Shown in pieces: positions 7,557 to 14,407 of a stretch of 27,689 bases of DNA. Origin of the DNA: an uncultured Acetatifactor sp. (lineage in GTDB: Bacteria; Bacillota; Clostridia; Lachnospirales; Lachnospiraceae). A model generated the notes under the pieces. That model saw only the letters and a program-made list of their open reading frames with translations, was not told where the DNA came from and made no database searches. Location: positions 110,812-138,500 of the forward strand of contig CAJUCE010000007.1 in the NCBI GenBank assembly GCA_910584865.1, given 5' to 3'. Each line of letters starts with the position of its first letter. Position 1 is the stretch's first letter. Made by a program: the position numbers and the translations under genes.

Positions 7557-8057
7557 ATGGAGTTCCCAAATCCTGCGGAAGGAATAGACGAAATATATGT
7601 GGTTACAGACGGAACAGTCACGCTGAGGATGGAGCCGCCGAGGCCTGAAATAAGGGATGAGGCGCAAGCGGATCTTGCCCGGGAGGCGGAGCGCATACAG
7701 GCTGAGGATGAGGCAAAACGGAAGAGGAAGGAACTTATAGAAAGTATGAACACCAGACCGTTCTGGCATTATTGCGAGGTCTGCGGCAGGAAAGAATTTA
7801 CCACAGCCGGGGATGCTTATGACAGTGGGTGGGACTACCCGCCCCAAATCGGTCATTTTGGCCTGCTCAGCCCAAGGACTTGCGGGAATTGTTCGATTGT
7901 GGACACCCTGTTTATGAAAATAAATGCGCCGGGCAGAGTGCCGATTGTGGTACAGAGTGAGCTTACTCCGGCAGAGCTTATCACATGGAGAAGGATAAAA
8001 GCCGAACCGGAAAGCCTGCTTGTGGAAGAGGCAGGCCAGGGGGATGAGAAAGGTTAG
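7557..8057 (+). CDS. Hypothetical zinc-ribbon protein
   Basis: A 166-residue protein starting at ATG 7557, with GCGGAGG just upstream. The frame is open further upstream without a better start. The first half is charged and helical (DEAQADLAREAERIQAEDEA). The second half has two Cys-x2-Cys pairs, YCEVCG and TCGNC, about 34 residues apart, around the aromatic segment GWDYPPQIGHFG. This looks like a structural zinc ribbon. I do not recognise a named family. It is the last rightward gene of the accessory island and probably follows the DUF4253-like gene in one transcript. Confidence 0.7.
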   Translation: MEFPNPAEGIDEIYVVTDGTVTLRMEPPRPEIRDEAQADLAREAERIQAEDEAKRKRKELIESMNTRPFWHYCEVCGRKEFTTAGDAYDSGWDYPPQIGHFGLLSPRTCGNCSIVDTLFMKINAPGRVPIVVQSELTPAELITWRRIKAEPESLLVEEAGQGDEKG

Positions 8058-8073
8058 CAAAACGCTGCAGGTT

Positions 8074-8536
8074 TTAAGTGGGGTGCTCTTTCCCAAAATT
8101 CAGACGGCTTCTTACCGCAGGCGGAAAAGTGTCCGTGATTTTCCGGACACTTCTGTCCTGCAAATAGGACGGATTTAAGGCATGTTTGGAATATTGGAAG
8201 GGTGTGTCCTTTGTCATGGATATCAACAGTTGGGTAAAAAAGCGTTCCCAGCTCTCATAGTCTCCGGCCTCCGCATAATCCCAGGGAGATGCTAAGATAT
8301 CCGCCAGTTCGCCTGAAGGGATCAGTGCGGAACGGAGGATCAGGTATTCGAAGGATTCCGGCATCCAGAGGGTAATTCGCTGATTGCATGATATGGGGGC
8401 TGATGACGATGGAGCTGTCCACGTCCTGAATCATTTCCCTGACAAAGGCATCTGTAATCCACTCGTCCTCATATACGTTGTCGAAATAGGAAGGGGCGTC
8501 CGTCATATAGGAGCCATAGTACCAGATTTTCAGCAT
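8074..8536 (-). pseudogene. Broken DUF4869-type gene (frameshift or fusion)
   Basis: Read leftward from 8536, the first ~50 residues (MLKIWYYGSY, then FDNVYEDEWITDAF and EMIQDVDSS) match my memory of the DUF4869 N-terminus, a small protein of unknown function often found near toxin-antitoxin-like genes. Around 8360 this frame turns into nonsense, while another frame opens with a protein-like run (PESFEYLILRSALI, then WERFFTQLLISMTKDTPFQYSKHALNPSYL) down to a stop at 8074. Either one frameshift splits a single gene, or a deletion joined the head of one gene to the tail of another. The tail is not something I recall as part of DUF4869, so fusion is the better reading. Confidence 0.6.
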
Positions 8537-8664
8537 ATATTTCCTGCCCTTCGTTGATAGTGTTCATTATTTACGCTTATTCTAACATAATCCCCGTTTT
8601 TGCACAATCTGGGATTGCGCCTTCTGATTCTGCTGTATCCAAGAGGGTGAATGCACTCCGGCGC

Positions 8665-9321
8665 TTAATTCCTTTTCGCAATCCTGTAGCTGAGGTAAAT
8701 ATCAGTCACAAGCAGAACGCTCATTACCCCCAGGACTGCCAACAGGCAGGGAATTCCTTTCAAAACCAGGCAGACACCGATGATAATGGTCCCTCCCGCC
8801 ATAAAAGAGATTCCTCCCATGCGCTGGCATTTCTTCCAGGTCACCTCATTTTTCACGCTCCAATGGGTCCGCAGTCCCGCGACGGAATTCATCCGCAGTT
8901 TCGGCATCACATTTCCGATCACAATCATCAGCACACCGGTAATCCCGAAGATCAGCTGATTCAGGTCAAGGGGGACCGAAGAGAGATTCTCCGCCCTGAC
9001 AAAGGAGGTGTAAAGGGAATAGGCATTCAGCACATGAAAGAGCAGCAGCATTAAAATACCCGAGATGAGGAGGACGGTTTCATTGTTTTTTCCATGCTCC
9101 TCATCCTTCGCCCCCAGCTTCGCCATTGCAAGCATAAAGTATCCCATGAGGACAATTACCAGAGGGTACAACAGCACTTCGTACCTGCTGCCCCAGCGGG
9201 TGACCTGGTTGTCGAAGCCATAGTGGGCGGGAATCCTGTCCGGAAGAAAGGGCAGCGCTGCCAGGTTAACAGCGAATGGGAGATACATCAGGATATAATA
9301 TACGGTTTTCTTTGTCTTCAT
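8665..9321 (-). CDS. sdpI: SdpI/DUF1648-family membrane protein
   Basis: A 218-residue membrane protein with about six hydrophobic segments. The N-terminal DUF1648 signature (FLPDRIPAHYGFDNQVTRWG) and the C-terminal SdpI-type segment (GLRTHWSVKNEVTWKKCQRMGG) are both present. In Bacillus subtilis SdpI gives immunity to the SdpC killing peptide and also traps the repressor SdpR at the membrane when SdpC is present. The start overlaps the stop of the ArsR-type gene in front (ATGA at 9318-9321), the same order as sdpR-sdpI. No sdpC-like toxin gene is nearby, so here it may sense or protect against an outside peptide. Confidence 0.9.
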   Translation of the reverse strand: MKTKKTVYYILMYLPFAVNLAALPFLPDRIPAHYGFDNQVTRWGSRYEVLLYPLVIVLMGYFMLAMAKLGAKDEEHGKNNETVLLISGILMLLLFHVLNAYSLYTSFVRAENLSSVPLDLNQLIFGITGVLMIVIGNVMPKLRMNSVAGLRTHWSVKNEVTWKKCQRMGGISFMAGGTIIIGVCLVLKGIPCLLAVLGVMSVLLVTDIYLSYRIAKRN

Positions 9322-9587
9322 TTTTGGCCTCCTCGCAGTTCATTTATCCACATGACAGCCTCGTCAAGCACGGACAGGTTCAATTCGTAGTAAATGAAAT
9401 TTTTGAACTTTGTTTCGTAAATCAAATCTGCCTTTTTCAGTTTGGACAGGTGATAGGACAGCGCCTGGGGCGTCATGTTCAGGGCGTTCGCCAGGTCGCC
9501 GGAGCTAATTTTCCCTTCCTTCAGCTTCAGCAGGATATTCCGCCGGTTTTCGTCTGCCAGCGCCGCCAGTATTTCGTGTACAGCCAA
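9318..9587 (-). CDS. sdpR: ArsR-family repressor, SdpR-like
   Basis: An 89-residue winged-helix protein. The helix-turn-helix is SSGDLANALNMTPQALSYHLSKLKKADLI, and the wing is in TKFKNFIYYELN. It lacks the Cys metal site of metal-sensing ArsR proteins, as expected for SdpR. The start is TTG at 9587 with GGAG eight bases upstream; the nearby ATG is out of frame. It is translationally coupled to sdpI. Expected role: autorepressor of the sdpRI operon, released when SdpI captures it at the membrane. Confidence 0.9.
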   Translation of the reverse strand: MAVHEILAALADENRRNILLKLKEGKISSGDLANALNMTPQALSYHLSKLKKADLIYETKFKNFIYYELNLSVLDEAVMWINELRGGQK

Positions 9588-9828
9588 GCCGTCATCTCCA
9601 TTTCTGATTCTGTTTCGGTAAGAAAGTGCCTTAAAATCATTTGTACGAGTTGATAATTCCTAAGCTTAATCCCGGGATGTTTATCTGCTGTAAATAAGGA
9701 TACCTCATACCTGATTCGAAATCGTTACAGATTCATACAAAACCGCATATTGCTTTTGCATAAATGGCATATTTCCATGTGTATTTCGTCATCGGGAATC
9801 AAACGAACCGGGATTAAGTTATAGATAG

Positions 9829-9857
9829 AGTATAAGGGATTCCGGTGCAATTGTCAA
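9829..9857 (-). promoter_or_regulatory. Sigma-A type promoter of sdpR-sdpI
   Basis: On the minus strand, TTGACA (9857-9852) and TATACT (9834-9829) are separated by exactly 17 bases. The transcript would begin near 9822, leaving a leader of ~235 bases before sdpR. No other feature was identified in that leader (9588-9822). Confidence 0.82.
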
Positions 9858-9859
9858 TG

Positions 9860-9885
9860 ACTATTTAAAAATTATTTTAAATAGT
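9860..9885. promoter_or_regulatory. Perfect 11-bp inverted repeat, candidate SdpR operator
   Basis: The arms ACTATTTAAAA (9860-9870) and TTTTAAATAGT (9875-9885) flank ATTA. The element sits two bases upstream of the sdpR -35 box, a position suited to an autoregulatory site. ArsR-type repressors bind AT-rich dyads of this kind. It could also act on the rightward remnant gene at 9912. Confidence 0.7.
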
Positions 9886-9911
9886 TAACGGAGAATGTAA
9901 GTTGACGGACA

Positions 9912-10463
9912 TTGGGAGAAAGAAAGGGGGGAGAGAAATATCCGGGAGAGCTTTCAGGGGGCGAGCAGCATGCCCTGGGTTATTCCAATCTGAAAGTGGC
10001 AGAGAATTTCTGGGTATTTGGAATCAGTGCATTGATTGGGACTGTAGTCGGTTTTGGCGGAGCGTTTCTTCTGATGCCGGAATTTTATGCCCTGCAGAAT
10101 GAAGATAAGATGCTCCCGGAGATAGCGATACGGTTTCATACGGTTATTTTTCTATATTTTGTGATATTGCCCACAGTAGGGTTTTCCCTCCTTGCTGTGG
10201 ATATTGTATTTAAGGATGTAGAGGGGATTCCTGTTTATCAGTTCGATTTTCCGGGTATGCTAGTGTCGCTTGCCGTATTTATCATCCTTTATGAAATCCT
10301 GATGTTTGCGTCTTCCAAAAAATCAAGAGACACTGTTCGCTGTCATTTTGCGGCATTCCGGAGGCATTTCACGGCAGAAAGGTTAACACGCCGTCTCCGC
10401 TGTCCGAAAAAGAGTATGAAATACAGGATTTTGCGGATAAGCGCCGTTTTCCGGCAATTTTGA
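9912..10463 (+). pseudogene. Remnant: ABC signature fragment fused to permease fragment
   Basis: The frame begins at a TTG just after a stop, with no good ribosome binding site. Its first residues, KYPGELSGGEQHAL, are the signature motif of a MacB/LolD-type ABC ATPase, yet nothing of Walker A precedes it and no Walker B follows. Within a few residues it becomes a membrane protein with about three hydrophobic segments (FWVFGISALIGTVVGFGG, VIFLYFVILPTVGFSLLA and MLVSLAVFIILYEILMFA), like the end of an FtsX-type permease. A large internal deletion between an ATPase gene and its permease gene explains this best. After ASSKK the reading loses protein character. Confidence 0.65.
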
Positions 10464-10493
10464 AAGCGGCGGGGAAAGAAGAGATAGTAGAAT

Positions 10494-11198
10494 ATGATAC
10501 GCATTGCAATCTGTGACGACGAAGAATCCATGTCAAACCGCATCCGGACAATGGCGTCCGCTTTTTTCCGCGGGAAAAATATGGAGACAGCCATCCTGCA
10601 GTTTTCCGGCGGGGAGGAGCTGCTTGGGTACGGCGGGCCGATAGACATCCTGTTCCTGGACATCCAGATGGCGGGCATGGACGGCATGGAGACTGCCGTG
10701 AAGCTGCGGGAGAAGGGCTTTAGGGGATTTCTGATTTTCATCACCGTCCTGCGGGAGATGGTGTTCCGGTCCTTTGAGGTGCAGGCCTATGATTATCTGG
10801 TAAAGCCCGTGGAGGAAAGCCGGTTTGAGAAAACCATGGAACGCCTGCTTGGCTCCATGCTAAACGCCGGGGAGGTCAGTCTCCTTGTCCAGAAGGGCTA
10901 TGAAAGCCGGATTATCGCCCTGGAGGATATCGTGTTCTGCGAGATTATCGACAGGAAGGTGTACCTGCACTTAACCTCCGGGGAGGTGGTGGATTTCTAT
11001 GACAGGATCGAGCGCCTGGAAGCCCGGCTGGACGACAGGTTCTTTAGGTGCCACAGGAGCTTTCTGATTCACCTGAAATATTTGAAAAGCTACAAAAACA
11101 ACACGGCTTATCTGGAGGACGGCAGCAAAATACCGGTGTCCAGGCTTCGGAGCAAGGAGTTCTCGGGCGTTATTTTGCAGTATATGAGGAGCAGGTGA
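10494..11198 (+). CDS. LytTR-type response regulator (AgrA/LytR-like)
   Basis: A 234-residue two-component regulator. The receiver domain (about 1-120) has the acidic pocket CDDEE (Asp8/9), the phosphoacceptor Asp56 in LFLDIQMAGMDG and the conserved lysine in YDYLVKP. A LytTR DNA-binding domain follows (about 130-234), with FCEIIDRKVYLHL and FFRCHRSFLIHLKYL. LytTR regulators bind direct repeats in promoters and commonly control peptide export, bacteriocin or virulence genes. The kinase starts seven bases downstream, so the pair forms one operon. The permease remnant just upstream hints that an exporter was once the target. Confidence 0.93.
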   Translation: MIRIAICDDEESMSNRIRTMASAFFRGKNMETAILQFSGGEELLGYGGPIDILFLDIQMAGMDGMETAVKLREKGFRGFLIFITVLREMVFRSFEVQAYDYLVKPVEESRFEKTMERLLGSMLNAGEVSLLVQKGYESRIIALEDIVFCEIIDRKVYLHLTSGEVVDFYDRIERLEARLDDRFFRCHRSFLIHLKYLKSYKNNTAYLEDGSKIPVSRLRSKEFSGVILQYMRSR

Positions 11199-11204
11199 AG
11201 TAAA

Positions 11205-12632
11205 ATGATGGATTCTTGGGGGCTATTGGAGCTGTATAATGTGGTGGGGAGCGGCATCGCCCAGATGCTTCTGGGATTCTGGTTTTTTGCAAGGCTTTTG
11301 CACAGGAAGGTAAGGGTATGGGGCTACCTGCTGTTTTCCCTCTGCGGACTGGCAATGCTTCAGCTTGTCCTGGCAGGCAGGGTGGCGCAGCTGGGGGCAT
11401 TTCTCCTGCTGCTTGCGGCCAGCGGGATTTTCATATGCCATGGGAACTGGAAATCAGCCATTCTGCATGCTGCTCTGGTGGTAGTTGTCATGCAGCTTTG
11501 TTATGGAATTATGGATTCCCTGCTGAGCGCCCTGTATCCGTTGGCGGAGTCTCTGGATCCGAAAAGGGTGGGGCCGGCCTTCATGGCGGTGGGAGAACTG
11601 GCGTCCCTGTTGCTGTCCGCGGCATGCTGCTATGCGATTTACCGCTGTTTCTTTTACTATGAAACGATTGAAAAGCAGTATGTGTTTCTGGTGCTGATTC
11701 CGGTACTGCTGATTTTTATCATGGAGGAATATATCAATTCCGTCCTTTTTATGATGCAGGTGGAGGTTGAGGGCAGTTTCATTCCGATCATCAATCCCTT
11801 TGAGATGCTTTCCATGCAGCTTCTGGGGATGGCAAGCCTGTTCTGTATCCTGTTCGCCTATAAAAAGCTGCTGCAGAACTTCCGTCTCAGCACGGAGGTG
11901 TCCCTGTTGGAGCAACAGGAGCATTCCCTGAACCAGTATGTGGAGGAGGCGAAGGCCCATTATGAGAAGACCAAATCCTTCCGCCATGACATCAGGAACC
12001 ACATCACGGTGGTGAAAGAGCTCCTGCAGAGGGGAAAAACGGAACAGGCCATGGAGTACATCGGAGACTTGGACGAAATGACGGCGGAGCTGTCTTTTTT
12101 GTGCAGCACCAACAATCCGGTGGTGGACATTCTGGTGGGGAAGAAGCTCGGGCTGGCGGAGAGTATGGGAATCCGGGTGGACTGCACCCTCCTTCTGCCC
12201 GGTCCCTGCGGCCTGCGGGACATCGATATCTGCATTATCCTGTCCAACGCCCTGGACAATGCCATTCATGCCTGCCGGAAAATGGGAGACGGAGCGGAAC
12301 GGTATATCCGGGTGTCGGGGCGCATTCAGGGAGATTTTCTTCTGATAGAAATGGAGAATAGCTTTCATATAGAGAATAGTTTCTATGCAGGGAATGGGTC
12401 ACATGTGAGGAACAGTTCTCGTGTGGGGAATGGATCGTATGTGGGAAATGGCTCACATATGGGGAACAGCACCAATGTGGAGAATGGCTCCAGGGGGGAA
12501 GAAAGCGTCCGGCAGGGGACGGGGCTGTCCAATATAAAGGCGGTAGCGGAGAAATACCACGGGGCCATAAGCATAAAGGCCGGAGACGGGGCATTCGTCC
12601 TGAATGTGCTGCTCATTATTCCGCAGCAATAG
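11205..12632 (+). CDS. GHKL-domain sensor histidine kinase (AgrC-like) with repeat-expanded ATP lid
   Basis: A 475-residue kinase. Residues ~1-215 are hydrophobic, with about six membrane segments, as in peptide-pheromone sensors of the AgrC class. A coiled region follows, then the phosphoacceptor in SFRHDIRNHITVVKE (His261). The GHKL ATPase domain has the N-box LSNALDNAIHAC (Asn348, Asn352) and the glycine motif GTGLSNIKAVAEKYHG. Between them, residues 384-437 are nine hexapeptide units of the type GNGSHV. In this family that place is the flexible ATP lid, normally only a few residues to ~20 long. Catalytic motifs are intact, so the enzyme may still work with a longer lid. It is the partner of the LytTR regulator. 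Confidence 0.93.
   Translation: MMDSWGLLELYNVVGSGIAQMLLGFWFFARLLHRKVRVWGYLLFSLCGLAMLQLVLAGRVAQLGAFLLLLAASGIFICHGNWKSAILHAALVVVVMQLCYGIMDSLLSALYPLAESLDPKRVGPAFMAVGELASLLLSAACCYAIYRCFFYYETIEKQYVFLVLIPVLLIFIMEEYINSVLFMMQVEVEGSFIPIINPFEMLSMQLLGMASLFCILFAYKKLLQNFRLSTEVSLLEQQEHSLNQYVEEAKAHYEKTKSFRHDIRNHITVVKELLQRGKTEQAMEYIGDLDEMTAELSFLCSTNNPVVDILVGKKLGLAESMGIRVDCTLLLPGPCGLRDIDICIILSNALDNAIHACRKMGDGAERYIRVSGRIQGDFLLIEMENSFHIENSFYAGNGSHVRNSSRVGNGSYVGNGSHMGNSTNVENGSRGEESVRQGTGLSNIKAVAEKYHGAISIKAGDGAFVLNVLLIIPQQ
12354..12515 (+). repeat. 18-bp in-frame tandem repeat in the kinase ATP lid (9 units)
   Basis: Nine 18-bp units run without a break from 12354 to 12515. The middle units follow GGGAATGGNTCACATGTG (Gly-Asn-Gly-Ser-His-Val), and the outer ones diverge. 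The last unit, GAAGAAAGCGTCCGGCAG (EESVRQ), differs from the others and matches the first half of the ABC linker repeat at 1479 in 15 of 18 bases. The array ends directly at the GTGLSN motif. Confidence 0.95.
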
Positions 12633-12663
12633 TCTTTTGCATAGGTCAGCATAGGCTGAAGTA

Positions 12664-13569
12664 TCACGTTTCTGCAGAGCTGTCCTGAAGGGTGGGGCGC
12701 TTTCTATATTCGGAAGGTGTCTTCCCATATTTTTTCCGAAATGCCCTGGTAAAGTAGGACTGGTTGCGGAATCCACAGTTTTCCATAATATCGATTACCT
12801 TTAAATTGCTTTCCGATAACTGCCGGGCCGCCAGTTCCAGGCGGTAGTTTATCAGGTAGGCGTTAAAGCTCATCCCTGTAAATTCCCGGAACAATTTCAT
12901 GAAATGGCTCTCGGAAAAGCCGCATGTCCTGGCGGCTGTCTCCACGGAAATCTCCTGGTCATAAAAATGCTGTACATAATAAAGGGCGTCTTTCAGCCGG
13001 CTGAAGGACAGCTGCAGCAGGCCGCTGTCACCGGAGGCGGCAATGCTGTGCAGGTTCATGTGGTGCAGGAGCAGGAACAACTGGGACTTCATCAGCAGCT
13101 CGTGGGTGGAGTAGCCGTCCCTGCGATGCTCCAGTATGGACAGGAGGCAGGGGGTTACGGCCCGGTTGAAGCCGGAAGGCGCCGGATGAAAGCATTCCAT
13201 GGATTTTTCGCCGTTCAGAAAGGGCAGGACATATTTGGTATAACAGGGATCGTCCCCCGCCCCTTTGAAAAGGGAGGGGTGGAACATGATGTTATAGTAT
13301 TCTCCGTTTGCCTCACCGCACTGGTCAATGGAGTGCACCCCTCGGGGAAGAATCACCACCAGATCTCCGGCGCATAGTCTGTAAGCCTGCCCCCATACCG
13401 TGACCAGGACCTGCCCCCGGGCACAGTAAATCACTTCGAAATCGTCATGCCAGTGGAGCGGGAAGGAGGGGATGAACTCCGGGATAATGCTGTGGTAGAC
13501 GGTATACGGAAGGGCGGCGGTTCCGTGGGTTTTGGTTTCATGTACGGGCATGCATTCCATATTGTTCAT
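12664..13569 (-). CDS. AraC-family transcriptional regulator
   Basis: A 301-residue regulator starting at ATG 13569 (MNNMECMPVHE), with AAGGAG just upstream. The N-terminal cupin-like ligand domain contains HWHDDFEVIYCARGQ and GDLVVILPRGVHSI, the usual sugar-sensing layout. The C-terminal ~100 residues are a double helix-turn-helix: ISVETAARTCGFSESHFMKLF, then VIDIMENCGFRNQSYFTRAF, ending KYGKTPSEYRK. Such proteins usually activate carbohydrate genes. The nearest candidates are the GH13 gene at 15308 or a gene outside the window. It converges on the kinase gene with 31 bases between stops and no clear terminator. Confidence 0.92.
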   Translation of the reverse strand: MNNMECMPVHETKTHGTAALPYTVYHSIIPEFIPSFPLHWHDDFEVIYCARGQVLVTVWGQAYRLCAGDLVVILPRGVHSIDQCGEANGEYYNIMFHPSLFKGAGDDPCYTKYVLPFLNGEKSMECFHPAPSGFNRAVTPCLLSILEHRRDGYSTHELLMKSQLFLLLHHMNLHSIAASGDSGLLQLSFSRLKDALYYVQHFYDQEISVETAARTCGFSESHFMKLFREFTGMSFNAYLINYRLELAARQLSESNLKVIDIMENCGFRNQSYFTRAFRKKYGKTPSEYRKRPTLQDSSAET

Positions 13570-13649
13570 ATTCTCCTTGGTTTTAATTCGGGGTGTTGAT
13601 AAGATCAATTTACCTCTTATCCGTCATTTCAGCAGGCTTAAATTCGAGG

Positions 13650-14228
13650 CTATAACTGAATCCAGTAGCGCTGTTCCATATGTCCGTCTTCTTCTACCTC
13701 ATTTTCCAAGACACCCCCGTTATTGATGATTGATTTGGCCGAACCAATGTTATCCTTGTCGCAGGTTATCAAAACTTTGTCTATGCCGAGTTTTCTGCAT
13801 TCTTCCAATGCCAGGCCGATCATTGCTGTCGCATACCCCTTTCTTCTTTCACCGGGCCTGATTCCGGCGCCGATATGACCGCCGGTTCTTAACAGGCCGT
13901 CATTCAGATAGTGGCGAATGTTAACAGCTCCTACGAAAATGTTTCTGTCTTTATCAAGACAAAATCGGGTTGTGTCAGGAACCAGGCCGTTTTCAGTTTC
14001 TTCCCTGGAACGTCTTTCTTCCATGGAATGTATTTTTCCCATGAAATGCCTTTGTTCCATTGTATCAAGGCTTTTCACGTAATGATCAAAATCATGAAAA
14101 TCATATGCCCATATTTTCCTCGGAGATACATTTGTGTGATTTGTTATAATGTCGTTCTTCCACTCTGTCAGCATTTCAATCAGCCGTTCCTTATATTCAT
14201 TTGACGCTTTTACAAGTTCAATATTCAT
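13650..14228 (-). CDS. GNAT-family N-acetyltransferase
   Basis: A 192-residue acetyltransferase. The acetyl-CoA binding motif is IRPGERRKGYATAMIGLAL, preceded by GAVNIRHYLNDGLLRTGGHIG and followed by LGIDKVLITCDKDNIGSAK, typical of a widespread small GNAT subfamily in Firmicutes. The substrate is unknown. AGGGG seven bases before ATG 14228 supports the start. Between SLDT and NGLVPDTT lies a hexapeptide-phased insertion (bases 13989-14060) that the subfamily normally lacks or has shorter. The long leader contains a TTCG hairpin and an inverted repeat, and the promoter module resembles that of the cytidine deaminase next door. Confidence 0.9.
   Translation of the reverse strand: MNIELVKASNEYKERLIEMLTEWKNDIITNHTNVSPRKIWAYDFHDFDHYVKSLDTMEQRHFMGKIHSMEERRSREETENGLVPDTTRFCLDKDRNIFVGAVNIRHYLNDGLLRTGGHIGAGIRPGERRKGYATAMIGLALEECRKLGIDKVLITCDKDNIGSAKSIINNGGVLENEVEEDGHMEQRYWIQL
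13989..14060 (-). repeat. 18-bp phased repeat inside the GNAT gene (4 units)
   Basis: Read leftward, four consecutive 18-base units begin at 14060, 14042, 14024 and 14006. The third, ATGGAAGAAAGACGTTCC (MEERRS), matches the commonest unit of the ABC array at 17-34 in 16 of 18 bases. Units 1, 2 and 4 are more diverged but keep the phase and the start ATGG or AGGG. They encode about 24 residues in a loop region. Confidence 0.75.
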
Positions 14229-14241
14229 TTTTATACCCCTG

Positions 14242-14257
14242 GCGCGCTTCGGCGCGC
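14242..14257 (-). promoter_or_regulatory. TTCG-capped hairpin in the GNAT leader
   Basis: GCGCGC, TTCG, GCGCGC forms a very stable six-base-pair hairpin close upstream of the GNAT start. It could slow translation or act as a small attenuator. There is no T-tract on the minus strand, so it is not a classic terminator. Confidence 0.6.
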
Positions 14258-14270
14258 ATACTAATCAATA

Positions 14271-14289
14271 TTTGAAAGGAACTTTCAAA
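14271..14289. promoter_or_regulatory. 8-bp inverted repeat in the GNAT leader
   Basis: TTTGAAAG (14271-14278) and CTTTCAAA (14282-14289) are perfect arms around a three-base centre. It lies between the predicted GNAT promoter and start codon and may be a repressor operator or an RNA hairpin. Confidence 0.55.
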
Positions 14290-14315
14290 CTTCTTTCTCC
14301 GTCCATTTATAGTAG

Positions 14316-14344
14316 ACGATAAGATTCTTGCTTACCGTTTACAA
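14316..14344 (-). promoter_or_regulatory. Predicted promoter of the GNAT gene
   Basis: On the minus strand, TTGTAA (14344-14339) and TATCGT (14321-14316) are 17 bases apart. The -10 box is weak, but the region lines up base for base with the stronger promoter of the cytidine deaminase gene, which supports the call. Confidence 0.55.
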
Positions 14345-14383
14345 GGTATATTTGCAAGCCGCTTTCCAATGAGTACACAAATC
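14318..14383. repeat. Copy A of a 66-bp diverged direct repeat
   Basis: This copy aligns without gaps to 14842-14907, 44 of 66 bases identical by hand count. The longest identical blocks are TTTACAA and GTATATTT, and the GTACAC near the right end is also shared. It covers the GNAT promoter, while the partner covers the deaminase promoter. Confidence 0.75.
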
Positions 14384-14407
14384 TGAGAAGAGAGTAATTC
14401 TATGAAA

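Noticed and set aside
10352..10516. Protein-like frame reading NTPSPLSEKEYEIQDFADK before the response regulator
   Set aside because: No start, no ribosome binding site, and its stop lies inside the response regulator. At most a short relic; not listed as a gene.
11454..12368. 304-residue open frame on the minus strand
   Set aside because: Antisense shadow of the histidine kinase; low-complexity His/Gln-rich translation.
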